A stretch of 64,000 nucleotides of DNA from Candidatus Krumholzibacteriota bacterium. Lineage in GTDB: Bacteria > Krumholzibacteriota > Krumholzibacteriia > JAJRXK01. The stretch lies in contig JAJDAC010000022.1 in the NCBI GenBank assembly GCA_029262065.1, positions 124,001 through 188,000 of the forward strand. The letters run 5' to 3'. Of this stretch, positions 52,199 to 60,669 are shown piece by piece. Position numbers and translations under genes: made by a program. The first letter of the stretch is position 1. Every line of letters starts with the position of its first letter. The notes beneath the pieces are model-generated. The model was not told the DNA's origin, ran no database searches, and saw only the letters and a program-made list of their open reading frames with translations.

Positions 52199-53232
52199 CG
52201 CCAGCGGAACACGCGCAGGGCAATGAGGAACGCCACGCCTCCCCAGGCCAGCTGAGCCACGAAGATCGGTAACAGTTTCGACCCCGACTCGCCTTCCAGC
52301 ATGATCAATCGTAGGCCGTCGTTCAACGCCGTAAGCGGCAGCATCCGGATGAAGGGGTGGAGTACCTCGGGAAACTTCTCGTACGAGAAGAACACCCCTG
52401 AAAGCAACCACATGGGCATCATCACGAAGTTCATGATTCCCGACACGCCCTCAATGGTCTGCGCCCTGGACGCAATCAACAATCCCAGTCCGGCGAAACT
52501 GGCTCCGCCCAGAAGCGAAAGCGCGCCGAACATCACCGGCGAGCCACGAAACGGAACGTCGAACACGAAAACGCCAAAGGCCACGATAACCACGACTTCT
52601 ACCACCAGGAACAGAAAGCGCGAACAGATCTGCGCCAGCAGGAACCACGTCTTCCGCATGGGGGTCACCAGAAACAGCTTCAACAGTTTCTTTTGACGCA
52701 TGTCCACGACCGCGAAGCCCGTTCCCCAGATGCCGGTGCCCATCAGGTTCATGCCCAACAAACCGGGAATCAGGAAGTCGATGTAGCGCGAGCCATTCTC
52801 GCGTACCTCGTCCTTCTTGATGGTAATGGGGTCCACTCGGCCCGCCGCCTCCTGCAACGCGTCATCCAGGCGCAACAATGCCGTATCACCCTCGGGACGC
52901 GTGGGATCGAGCCGCAGCACCACTTCGTCCTGCCCACTCACAATTGCCGCGATCGCGCCCGCGCGCAATTTCCGGTTGGCTTCGTCCGTGTCCTGGTATC
53001 GCACGATACGCAAACCCTCGTGCGCATCCAGCGCGGCTTCCCAATGCGGCGCCAAGGTGTTCTCGATGACGCCGATCTGCACCGTTTCGGTGCCCCGATT
53101 CTTGAAGGCCAGGCCCAGAACCAGCGCCAGGACCACGGGAAACAGAAAGACCCAGAACATCGCCTCGGGCTCGCGCAGGAACATGAGAATGCGCACCCAG
53201 GTGAGCTGACGGAGTTGGGCTACACTACTCAT
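52195..53232 (-). CDS. ABC-2 type transporter permease
   Basis: A 345-residue permease of the ABC-2/YhgE-NatB-like type. One helix at the N-terminus (AMFWVFLFPVVLALVLGLAF) is followed by a ~130-residue extracytoplasmic loop (ETVQIGVIENTLAPHWEAAL and following), then about five helices (IDFLIPGLLGMNLMGTGIWG, FLFLVVEVVVIVAFGVFVF, LLGGASFAGLGLLIASRAQ, IMNFVMMPMWLLSGVFFSYE). FLIPGLLGMNLMG and MPMWLLSGVFF are typical of ABC-2 exporters. It overlaps the ATPase gene by 8 bp; the two should form a drug, lipid or polysaccharide exporter. Confidence 0.88.
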   Translation of the reverse strand: MSSVAQLRQLTWVRILMFLREPEAMFWVFLFPVVLALVLGLAFKNRGTETVQIGVIENTLAPHWEAALDAHEGLRIVRYQDTDEANRKLRAGAIAAIVSGQDEVVLRLDPTRPEGDTALLRLDDALQEAAGRVDPITIKKDEVRENGSRYIDFLIPGLLGMNLMGTGIWGTGFAVVDMRQKKLLKLFLVTPMRKTWFLLAQICSRFLFLVVEVVVIVAFGVFVFDVPFRGSPVMFGALSLLGGASFAGLGLLIASRAQTIEGVSGIMNFVMMPMWLLSGVFFSYEKFPEVLHPFIRMLPLTALNDGLRLIMLEGESGSKLLPIFVAQLAWGGVAFLIALRVFRWR

Positions 53233-54148
53233 CTCGCAACTGCTTTCCGGTCAGTGAAACAAAAACGTCTTCAAGCGTCGGTCGGTGCGTCTGGAGGTCC
53301 GAAAGAGTCAACCCCTCTGCTTTCAGTCGATCGAGAACGGAAACCACGACGGCGCCGGTGTCGGCCACGGTCAAACGGAACACTCCCACTTCGATCCGAA
53401 CCGCGACCACGCCGGGCAACGACTCGAAAAGTTGGGGATCGACCGGCTCGGCCACGGAAAAACTGACGATTCCTTCAGCTCCCAACGTCGCGATTACCTG
53501 CGGCGGCGTGCCCCGGGCGATCACCTTGCCGTCATCGATGATGGCCAGGTCGTCGGCCAAGCGCTCAGCCTCGTCCATGTAGTGGGTCGTGAGAAGGACG
53601 GTACCACCCTGTTGCTTGAAGTCCTCCACGATCTCCCATACGCGGCGACGGGCCTGCGGGTCGAGTCCCGTCGTGGGCTCGTCCAGGAACAGGATCTTGG
53701 GATTGCTGATGAGCGCGCAACCCAACGCAAGCCTCTGTCTCTGTCCCCCCGACAACTCCGCCGACCGGGCCTTCGCCTTCTCGGTCAGGTGGATGAGCGC
53801 CATGACCGCGTCGACCCCGGCCGGGTCGTCGTAGAGGCTGTGGAACGTCTGCAGGATCTCACGCACGGTGAGCTTCTCCGGCAATCGCGTTTCCTGTAGC
53901 TGCACTCCGATGTGCTGACGGATGTCAACGTCACCATTGGACCAGGTACTCCCCAGGATGCGGATCTCACCCGCATCGGGCTTCAACAACCCCTCAAGCA
54001 TCTCGATGGTGGTCGTCTTGCCGGCGCCATTGGGGCCCAGAAGGCCCAGGCACGTACCCGCCCGCACCGATAGGTCCAGGCCGTCGACCGCCGTCAACGA
54101 TCCATATCGTTTGACCAACCCGGTCGCTTCAATTGCATTTGCGTTCAA
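53225..54148 (-). CDS. ABC transporter ATP-binding protein
   Basis: A 307-residue ATPase. Walker A is LLGPNGAGKTTTIEML, the Q-loop region is GVQLQETRLPEKLTV, the signature is ELSGGQRQRLALG, Walker B with the catalytic Glu is ILFLDEPTTGLDPQ, and the H-loop is LLTTHYMDEAERL. The C-terminal ~75 residues form the extra domain common in ABC-2 exporters (GIVSFSVAEPVDPQLFESLP to PTLEDVFVSLTG). It pairs with the overlapping permease. It begins 26 bp after the ApaH-like gene and probably belongs to the same minus-strand operon. Confidence 0.93.
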   Translation of the reverse strand: MNANAIEATGLVKRYGSLTAVDGLDLSVRAGTCLGLLGPNGAGKTTTIEMLEGLLKPDAGEIRILGSTWSNGDVDIRQHIGVQLQETRLPEKLTVREILQTFHSLYDDPAGVDAVMALIHLTEKAKARSAELSGGQRQRLALGCALISNPKILFLDEPTTGLDPQARRRVWEIVEDFKQQGGTVLLTTHYMDEAERLADDLAIIDDGKVIARGTPPQVIATLGAEGIVSFSVAEPVDPQLFESLPGVVAVRIEVGVFRLTVADTGAVVVSVLDRLKAEGLTLSDLQTHRPTLEDVFVSLTGKQLRDE

Positions 54149-54174
54149 GATGAAGGCCCCTCAGAGAGAACAGG

Positions 54175-54984
54175 CTAGCGGACGCGGTCGAGCAAGCGCT
54201 GCTGGAACACGACACCGTCGTCGAGCCGCATGGCCGTGAGAGTGCGGCCCCAGACACAACCCGTATCCAAAGCAATCATGTCGGGCCGCACGCGTAGGCC
54301 CATGGCGGCCCAGTGGCCGCATACGATCGTCACGTCGCGCGAGAAACGGTCAGGTGCATCGAACCAGGGGATGTCAGATACCGGCGCCTGCTCGGGTGGC
54401 CCTTTGTAGGCCAACGTCAGCGCCCCCTCGGCATCCACGGTACGCATCAAGGTAAGGACGCGCAAAACCTTGACGGCCACCCGCTTCGAATCGGGATTCC
54501 ACTTGCAATGAGTCTTGCGGCGCTCCCACCGCTCCAACAGAGACGCCCCTTTGTTGCCACGTAGAGCCGTTTGCGCCAACTTGGCCCACTCCATCGTGGC
54601 GTCGACCGTCCAGGTCGGGTGCACGCCCGCGTGGACAAAAAGGTACTTTCCCTCTCTGCGGGCCAACGGCTGCTGCCGCAACCACGACATCAGGACCTCC
54701 CCGTCCGGCGCTTCGAGGAGTTCTTCCACCGTATCCTTGCGACGATCTTCGGCTACCCCCAACCATAGACCCAATACATGCAGGTCATGATTGCCCAGTA
54801 CGACACTCACGTTCTTGCGTTCCCGGTGAACGTACCGAAGCACATCGAGCGAACCCGGACCACGGTTGATGAGATCGCCGGTAATGAACAGGTGGTCACG
54901 ACCCGGCGAGAACCGCATGTGATCGAGCAGCGCCACGAACGTCTTGTAGCAGCCCTGGATATCACCCATGGCGTAGGTAGCCAA
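54175..54984 (-). CDS. apaH: Symmetrical bis(5'-nucleosyl)-tetraphosphatase (ApaH)
   Basis: A 269-residue enzyme. I chose the TTG at 54984 because the protein then begins (M)ATYAMGDIQGCY like known ApaH, an AGGAG ribosome site lies 6 nt upstream, and the start is 2 bp after the zinc-ribbon gene stop. The PPP-type phosphoesterase motifs are GDIQGC (residues 7-12), GDLINRG (36-42), LGNHDLH (from 63) and LFVHAGVHP, with CGHWAAMG and ALDTGCVWG near the end. ApaH splits Ap4A into two ADP and controls alarmone and Np4-capped RNA levels. It is translationally close to a membrane zinc-ribbon/SPFH pair, an uncommon context. Confidence 0.93.
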   Translation of the reverse strand: MATYAMGDIQGCYKTFVALLDHMRFSPGRDHLFITGDLINRGPGSLDVLRYVHRERKNVSVVLGNHDLHVLGLWLGVAEDRRKDTVEELLEAPDGEVLMSWLRQQPLARREGKYLFVHAGVHPTWTVDATMEWAKLAQTALRGNKGASLLERWERRKTHCKWNPDSKRVAVKVLRVLTLMRTVDAEGALTLAYKGPPEQAPVSDIPWFDAPDRFSRDVTIVCGHWAAMGLRVRPDMIALDTGCVWGRTLTAMRLDDGVVFQQRLLDRVR

Positions 54985-54986
54985 GA

Positions 54987-56084
54987 TCAGCTCCTGCTCG
55001 CAAGAATGGCCACGGCCGCCGCGATGATCAGGCCCAATAGAATGAGACCGGCGATCTTCCACGGACTCTTCGGGTAGCGACCGGCCATGCGCCCGGTATA
55101 GCCGTTGACCAGTAACTGGTAGGTCTTCCCATGGTAGTCGTAGCCCATGAGCCACACCGGCACCAGGATGTGCTTGAACGTCTCCCCCTGGTAGTCTGAT
55201 TGCACCTGCAGGCCACGATACGTGTCGCCAGGAATAGCACTGGCGCACATGGAATGCAGCTTGCCGTCCATGGACTCACGAGCCCGTTTCGCGGCGTCGA
55301 ACAGAACCACCTGGTAGTGCTCGACCATGAAACCCGAAAGGTACGCGGTATCGTACGGAACCAGATCGTTGGTGGGAAACGGTTCCACCCTTCGCAGTAG
55401 ATCGACATCGACCCCCTGGGTGCCCGGTACCGGCTCGTCGTCAAAGAAGTGGTCGAGTTTGCCCGATGCCGGCACCCACCTTGTGTGGCGTGTTCGCTCG
55501 GTACGCGTGCTTCCATCCGAATTGCGTACCTGTCGGGTTGTGTAGTAGTAGTGCCCAGCCTGTGCCGTCCAGCTACTGTGGGTCTGGGCGTCGAAGGTCC
55601 AGTACGGCAGGTAGATTCCACGCAAGGTATCCACCAATGCGCGCTTCTTGAAGCTACCGGGAGCAAGCCACTTGGACTTGAACCACCGGCGCACCGTCTC
55701 GCGCACCTTGCTCTCTTCCCACTGGAAGGGCAGTACGCTCTGGGGACGCAACGGGGCTTTGATCTCGTCGTAGTCCACCAGTTTCGGTGATCCGCAGAAC
55801 TGACAATTCTGTCCCACGCGCGCGGGGTCGAACACGCCGATGGCGCGACAGCTTTGGCAACGCACCGAACGCTTCTCGACCTTCCAACCTCGCAGATGCT
55901 CGGGCATGTTGCGGAGCGTTTCGACCAGGTCGATCTCGCGCACCAAACCGGTATCGGAGTTCAGCTCGGCGGGAGCCTCGGTGCCGCAATACGGGCACAG
56001 CACGGCCTGCTTGGCTGCGTTCCACTCGGCGTGTGCACCACATGCCGCGCATGAGTGTTTTTCGAGGGCCTTGAATTCGGCCAT
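54987..56084 (-). CDS. Zinc-ribbon protein with C-terminal membrane anchor
   Basis: A 365-residue protein with two zinc ribbons near the N-terminus: Cys12/Cys15 with Cys30/Cys33 (CAAC, CPYC) and Cys76/Cys79 with Cys94/Cys97 (CQSC, CQFC). A ~230-residue domain follows with YLPYWTFDAQTHSSWTAQAG and VPVWLMGYDYHGKTYQLLVN, as in proteins annotated as TFIIB-type zinc ribbon or primosomal-like, and then a single C-terminal membrane helix (WKIAGLILLGLIIAAAVAIL) ending in a short tail. The protein is therefore probably tail-anchored with the ribbons in the cytoplasm. It starts 10 bp after the SPFH gene and its stop lies 2 bp before apaH. Confidence 0.75.
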   Translation of the reverse strand: MAEFKALEKHSCAACGAHAEWNAAKQAVLCPYCGTEAPAELNSDTGLVREIDLVETLRNMPEHLRGWKVEKRSVRCQSCRAIGVFDPARVGQNCQFCGSPKLVDYDEIKAPLRPQSVLPFQWEESKVRETVRRWFKSKWLAPGSFKKRALVDTLRGIYLPYWTFDAQTHSSWTAQAGHYYYTTRQVRNSDGSTRTERTRHTRWVPASGKLDHFFDDEPVPGTQGVDVDLLRRVEPFPTNDLVPYDTAYLSGFMVEHYQVVLFDAAKRARESMDGKLHSMCASAIPGDTYRGLQVQSDYQGETFKHILVPVWLMGYDYHGKTYQLLVNGYTGRMAGRYPKSPWKIAGLILLGLIIAAAVAILASRS

Positions 56085-56094
56085 GACTACCCGA

Positions 56095-57168
56095 TCATCC
56101 TGCCAGGTACGCCTCGAGCGCCGACCGCTGGATGCGGTATGCAGTGCCGATCTTCTTGGCCTTCAATTCTCCCGTTTCGATGATGCTGAGCACGTCCGGC
56201 TCGGTCACTCCCAGACTCTGGGCTACCTGCGCCGGGGTCAGGATGTCAGCCAGCATGCCAATTGTTCCGCCGACCCCGGCGGCCGCGGCGCCGCCCGGCG
56301 CCGCCCCACCGAACAGACCGCCACCCTGTTGGTTCATCATCTGCTGGGCAATGGCCAGCCCCACGGCCATTTCCGTGGCCATTCCGCCGGCTCCTCCGCC
56401 GCCTTGGGCCATGCCTTCGGCCATCTGGAACTTCACGTATTCGTTCATGTCGCCGATGGCCTTCATGCTGGATTTCTTGTCGAACGCCGCTTCCACTTCC
56501 GGCGGAACCGACACGTTCTCGACGATGAAGCTGGTGAACTCCAATCCGTACTTGCCCTGCATCACCGGGTTGATCAACGGCAGCAGCGCATCGCCCAACT
56601 CGGTGTAGCGCGTGGCCACGTCCAGAATCGGCAGCCCCGAGCTAGCCAGTGCATCGCTGAACACACTCACCACGCGTGAACGCATCGTCTCGGAGAATTC
56701 GTCCAGGCGGAAATTGTGATCGCTTCCGGCCACTTCCCCCAGAAAGAGCTTGGGATTGATGATATGGAAGTCGTAGGTACCGAACGAACGCGCTCGCACC
56801 AGGCCCAGATCTTCGTCGCGCATCATGATGGGATTCGACGTGCCCCATTTGTTCCCCGTGAACTGGCGCGTGTTCACGTAGTACAGGTCGGCCTTGAAAG
56901 GCGACTCGAAGCCGTACTTCCAACCCTTCAGGGTCGTGAGAATGGGAATATTGTCGGTGGTGAGCGAGTACTTGCCTGGCGTGAACGTATCGCCGAACTG
57001 GCCCAGATACAAAAACTGCGCGATTTGCGATTCCCGCACGATCAACTGCGCGCCGTTCTTTATGGCGTGGTCTTCGTCGGGATAGCGGAACGAAAGGACG
57101 TCGCGGGAGTCATCGGTCCACTCGATGATTTCGAGCAGTTCGCCCTTGATGAAGTCGAAGATACCCAT
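56095..57168 (-). CDS. SPFH-domain protein fused to an excisionase-type HTH
   Basis: A 357-residue protein from the ATG at 57168 (MGIFDFIKGELLEIIEW). Residues 1-225 match the YdjI-type SPFH group (also called virion-core-like): SRDVLSFRYPDEDHAIKNGA, LIVRESQIAQFLYLGQFGD, FTPGKYSLTTDNIPIL, DYDFHI-like YDFHIINPKLFLG, and FIVENVSVPPEVEAAFDKK. A Gly/Ala/Met-rich linker (residues ~245-300) follows. The last ~50 residues are a MerR/excisionase-type helix-turn-helix (LTPAQVAQSLGVTEPDVLSI, then GTAYRIQRSALEAYL). This fusion is striking: SPFH proteins scaffold membrane microdomains, while such HTHs bind DNA or, in some families, act as protein-interaction modules. It leads a unit with the zinc-ribbon, ApaH and ABC genes. 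Confidence 0.82.
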   Translation of the reverse strand: MGIFDFIKGELLEIIEWTDDSRDVLSFRYPDEDHAIKNGAQLIVRESQIAQFLYLGQFGDTFTPGKYSLTTDNIPILTTLKGWKYGFESPFKADLYYVNTRQFTGNKWGTSNPIMMRDEDLGLVRARSFGTYDFHIINPKLFLGEVAGSDHNFRLDEFSETMRSRVVSVFSDALASSGLPILDVATRYTELGDALLPLINPVMQGKYGLEFTSFIVENVSVPPEVEAAFDKKSSMKAIGDMNEYVKFQMAEGMAQGGGGAGGMATEMAVGLAIAQQMMNQQGGGLFGGAAPGGAAAAGVGGTIGMLADILTPAQVAQSLGVTEPDVLSIIETGELKAKKIGTAYRIQRSALEAYLAG

Positions 57169-57275
57169 GAATCGATCTCCAGTTTGGCCTGGTGGATAGT
57201 CAAGCGTCCGGTGCGCACGACGCGGCAGAAATTCTATCACCAACTTGGGCGTAGTGCGACGGCGAACGCGCCGTT

Positions 57276-58115
57276 TCAGCGCTGCCGGGTGGGCACCCAG
57301 GCCGTGGTCCGACCGGCCAGGTCGACGAACTGAATGCGCTCACCCCGGGACGTTCGGGCGTCTTCCTGCTTGAACCACCGGTAGTGGAAAAGCCAGTTGC
57401 GTGGGAAGCGTTCCTTGTCGGCATCCACGGCCACGGCCTTGGCAATGATCGACTTCAACCGCGATCGCAGTCGATTCACCTCATCCGGAGCCAGCGAGTC
57501 CGCCGATCGACGCGGGTCGATGGCCGCCTGGAACAGCACCTCGTCGGCAATCCAGTTGCCGACGCCGGCGGCAAACCGCTGATCCAGCAACAACCCCTTC
57601 AGGTTGCCCTTGCGACCGGCGATCAGCCGACGGAACTCGGTCGGGGTGGGCATTCCCAGCAACGGATCGAAGCCAAGGTCTGACAACGGTGGTTCGTTTC
57701 GAGGGTCCTTCCGCAGTCGGATTCGACCCAGACGACGACTGTTGGTCATGACCAACTCACCCCCGTCGTCGGCCCAGATGTGGATCTTGGTGAACCGCGG
57801 CGGCCAACCAGGGTCGCCGCCCTTGCGACGACTGGAGGCCAGCTTCAGAGGCTTTTCGCCGGGACGGCGGAAGCTACCCGTCATCCCGAAGTGAAACAGG
57901 GGGTGCGGCGCCGAATCCAGTTCGAACCACAATTGCTTTCCCCACCGGTGCACCGCTACCACCCTGGCGCCACGCAGGCGACGACAGACGGTCGACGGCG
58001 CCACGCCATCGAATACGATGCGATCTTCGGCGCACTTCACGCGCGCGATCGTTCGGCCCTGGAGTACCTCGGCCGCCAGACGACGACCGCGCTCTACTTC
58101 GGGTAGTTCAGGCAT
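57276..58115 (-). CDS. Formamidopyrimidine-DNA glycosylase-like protein, zincless
   Basis: A 279-residue base-excision repair enzyme. The N-terminus MPELPEVERGRR carries the catalytic Pro2 and Glu3, GKQLWFELD has the conserved Lys, FHFGMTGSFR and LLLDQRFAAGVGNWIADEVL (H2TH region) are canonical. The usual C-terminal zinc finger with four cysteines is absent. Instead the protein ends ERIQFVDLAGRTTAWVPTRQR, which closely resembles the zincless finger of plant FPG (GRTTAYVP). The arginine of this hairpin would contact the lesion. It should excise oxidised purines such as 8-oxoguanine or formamidopyrimidines; zincless members often prefer the latter. It is transcribed alone. Confidence 0.9.
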   Translation of the reverse strand: MPELPEVERGRRLAAEVLQGRTIARVKCAEDRIVFDGVAPSTVCRRLRGARVVAVHRWGKQLWFELDSAPHPLFHFGMTGSFRRPGEKPLKLASSRRKGGDPGWPPRFTKIHIWADDGGELVMTNSRRLGRIRLRKDPRNEPPLSDLGFDPLLGMPTPTEFRRLIAGRKGNLKGLLLDQRFAAGVGNWIADEVLFQAAIDPRRSADSLAPDEVNRLRSRLKSIIAKAVAVDADKERFPRNWLFHYRWFKQEDARTSRGERIQFVDLAGRTTAWVPTRQR

Positions 58116-58228
58116 CAGACTGCGAGTCTAACGCATCTCACGACTGGTGATACCCCGAGTTGAAGTTCATAATCGCGTCTTGTGCGTGGTTTGGACCCGC
58201 GGCCGCACCCTGTTCTGGAGACGTCAAC

Positions 58229-59347
58229 ATGCGAGAGCTGGACACCCCCGAGGCGCTGACGCAAGCCCTGGCCCAAGGAAGCCTCGAATCCGTGGTCGTG
58301 CAGGGTCTGGACCTGCGCCCTTTGGCTTCGCAGATCGAAGCCGTCTCGGTGCGGAATTCCGTGTTCCTGGGGTGTGACATGACCGCGTCGACCGCGGACT
58401 ACGCCCGGGTCCAGGGTGCAATCTGTTTTCCCCGCATCGCGGGACTACCCTACGACCCCTACCGTCCGCGGCTCTACACGCTCGACGATCTGATGCAGGG
58501 GTACGAGCGCGGCCGCCCCAACAGTTTTCAGCAGGACGCGCGGGACAGTGCCATCTACCGGCACTTCCAGTCCCATCGCGGACCCCATCCGCCGATACTG
58601 GAGTGCCTGGCCCAGCGACTCCACGATCATGCCATCGACGACGCACTGGCCGACCTGCTCAACGACGGCGATCAGCCCCGGAAGGTAGTGGCCATCATGG
58701 GAGGGCACGCCATGCTGCGCGACGAGCCCATCTACGCCAAGATCGCCACCATCGCGCGCGAACTCACGCTGCGAGGATATTTTCTGGCCACGGGCGGGGG
58801 GCCCGGGGCCATGGAAGCCGCAAACCTGGGCGCCTGGTTTGCCAACTACGAAGCCGCCGACCTCGCGGCCGCCATTGCTACCCTGACCCAGGAAACCTCG
58901 TACCGCACCGACCTCTACCTCGAGTTGGGTTACCAGGTCCGCGACCAGTATCCCAACGGCCGCGAGAGTCTGGCCATTCCCACCTGGTTCTACGGTCACG
59001 AGCCCACCAACCAGTTCGCCACCCACATCGCCAAGTACTTCGCCAACAGCCTGCGCGAAGACGGACTGCTGGCCATCGCAACGCACGGCGTGGTGTTCGC
59101 GCCCGGCAGCGCCGGTACCATCAGCGAGATCTTCATGGATGCCACCCAGAACCACTACGCCACGTTCGACGTGGTGAGCCCCATGGTCATGCTCGGCTCG
59201 ACCTATTGGACGCAGCGTCAGCCGGTGTATCCCACCCTGCAGGCGTTGGCAAAGGGGCGTGCCTACGCCGCGTACATCACGTTGGCCGACGAGCCACACG
59301 AAGTGATCGACTTTCTGGCCACGCACCCACCGCTTGCCATGGACTGA
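58229..59347 (+). CDS. LOG-family (nucleoside-5'-monophosphate phosphoribohydrolase-like) protein
   Basis: A 372-residue protein from the ATG at 58229 (MRELDTPEALTQAL), with GGAG 8 nt upstream; the start at 58160 is less likely. The C-terminal part has the Rossmann core of the LOG/lysine-decarboxylase-like family: VVAIMGGHAMLRDE, LATGGGPGAMEAANLG (G-G-G-P-G-x-M-E) and VFAPGSAGTISEIFMD (family motif P-G-G-x-G-T-x-x-E, here P-G-S-A-G-T-I-S-E). The N-terminal ~130 residues are an extension with a VVVQGLDLRPLASQIEAVS element, absent from short LOG proteins but also seen in longer relatives. Activity on AMP or cytokinin nucleotides is possible and unproven. It stands alone and converges with the SGNH gene. 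Confidence 0.82.
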   Translation: MRELDTPEALTQALAQGSLESVVVQGLDLRPLASQIEAVSVRNSVFLGCDMTASTADYARVQGAICFPRIAGLPYDPYRPRLYTLDDLMQGYERGRPNSFQQDARDSAIYRHFQSHRGPHPPILECLAQRLHDHAIDDALADLLNDGDQPRKVVAIMGGHAMLRDEPIYAKIATIARELTLRGYFLATGGGPGAMEAANLGAWFANYEAADLAAAIATLTQETSYRTDLYLELGYQVRDQYPNGRESLAIPTWFYGHEPTNQFATHIAKYFANSLREDGLLAIATHGVVFAPGSAGTISEIFMDATQNHYATFDVVSPMVMLGSTYWTQRQPVYPTLQALAKGRAYAAYITLADEPHEVIDFLATHPPLAMD

Positions 59348-59348
59348 C

Positions 59349-60545
59349 TCAGCCGCCGGGAGGCGGACGATTCGGCGTGGCGCGCAATATTGTCAAGACC
59401 GTCTGGGCCAACCGACCCTCGGGAGTATCGCCACGAGCCATGACCTCGATCGTGGGTTGCGCCACCGGCAGCAACCCGCGATCGAACAACCGCTGCAACA
59501 TGGCCATGGCGGCCATGGCGTGGCCAATGGCGTTTGGATGCAGGTCATCCGAATAGAGCCCGCCGGGATCGAGCTGGTCGGCCACCGCGAACAATCGCAG
59601 CAGGTCCAGCGGCTCCAACCCCTGGCGCTGGACCGCTCGCGCGACCTTCTCGTGCACGGGAGCCAGGCCGTAGTTGGCGAGATCCCTGAACAGGGGGAAG
59701 GTAACCACCAGGACCGGCATCGCGTTCTGCTTCGATGTATTGGCCAGGGCGGCCAAGCCAGTCTCGACACGTTGCCAGTCGTCACCCTCACTGTGCAATC
59801 TTCCGAAGTACTGCACGTAGCGATTCTGACTCAGGCTGTCCCAGTCGGGCTCGCGCAACCGGGCGTCCGCGTTCTGCCCCGATGCCGCCCCCGATTCCAT
59901 TGCGTAGCTCGCCAACGCCAGAAGGCGCGAGCGCGCCGCCAGGCGACGCCCTCCTTCGCTCAGGCGCGACCGGTAGTTGTCCTGGGCGACCGTCAGCTGC
60001 GCTCGCAAGGACTCCAGTTCGAAGCTGTAGCTTTGGGGGTCGTTCAAACAGTAGCCATAGATCACCAGATCGGGCTCGAACTCCAGGGCGCGAGCCCGCA
60101 ATGCCTCGGCCGACTGGGTGATGTTGTAGCCGGTGACCCCGAAGTTCAGCGCCTCGAAAGCCTGGCCCTCCACGGCGAAGTACGTGTTCAGGTACTTCTC
60201 CAGACAAGACGCGTAGGTCCCTGGCGCAAAGGTGCCCGCACCGAAACAAATGGAATCGCCGATGCAGGCGATGCGGAACGTACCGGCAGGCTTGGCCTTG
60301 GTGTACTCCTGGTCGCGCATACCGTGCGAGTTGATCTGCACGGGCCCTTCGCTCGCACCGGGTCGCAGCTCGTAGCGAAGCACAGGATTGTCCGAAAGCT
60401 GAAACACCTGCTTGAAGACCACGCCCACCTGCGGACCCAGATCGAGCACCCGCACCAGAACCTCGGCCAGAATCAACGCCGCCAGTACTCCCAGGGCGAT
60501 GGCGACCAGGCGGAAAGTCCAGGGCCGCGACGACGGCGTCGACAT
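59349..60545 (-). CDS. Membrane-anchored SGNH/GDSL-like hydrolase
   Basis: A 398-residue protein from the ATG at 60545 (MSTPSSRPW). An N-terminal membrane helix (LVAIALGVLAALILAEVLV) anchors an outward-facing SGNH domain. Block I is FRIACIGDSICFGAG (GDS with the nucleophilic Ser), block II FGVTGYNITQ, block III LVIYGYCLNDPQ (Gly-x-Asn-Asp form), and block V is YSDDLHPNAIG with the Asp-x-x-His pair. Such proteins are often acetyl-esterases or acyl-transferases for envelope glycans. It is divergent from the polysaccharide deacetylase-like gene, consistent with a surface glycan modification locus. Confidence 0.8.
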   Translation of the reverse strand: MSTPSSRPWTFRLVAIALGVLAALILAEVLVRVLDLGPQVGVVFKQVFQLSDNPVLRYELRPGASEGPVQINSHGMRDQEYTKAKPAGTFRIACIGDSICFGAGTFAPGTYASCLEKYLNTYFAVEGQAFEALNFGVTGYNITQSAEALRARALEFEPDLVIYGYCLNDPQSYSFELESLRAQLTVAQDNYRSRLSEGGRRLAARSRLLALASYAMESGAASGQNADARLREPDWDSLSQNRYVQYFGRLHSEGDDWQRVETGLAALANTSKQNAMPVLVVTFPLFRDLANYGLAPVHEKVARAVQRQGLEPLDLLRLFAVADQLDPGGLYSDDLHPNAIGHAMAAMAMLQRLFDRGLLPVAQPTIEVMARGDTPEGRLAQTVLTILRATPNRPPPGG

Positions 60546-60669
60546 GGTGCCTACCTTGCAAGCGGTTCGATCGGAAATCCGGCGCGGGTCAAGTTGACGC
60601 GCCCACAGCCCCAAAGTACCGTAGGCCTTCGGCGGTCAACAAGTCGAACCACGGCAGGAAAGTCCCAAC

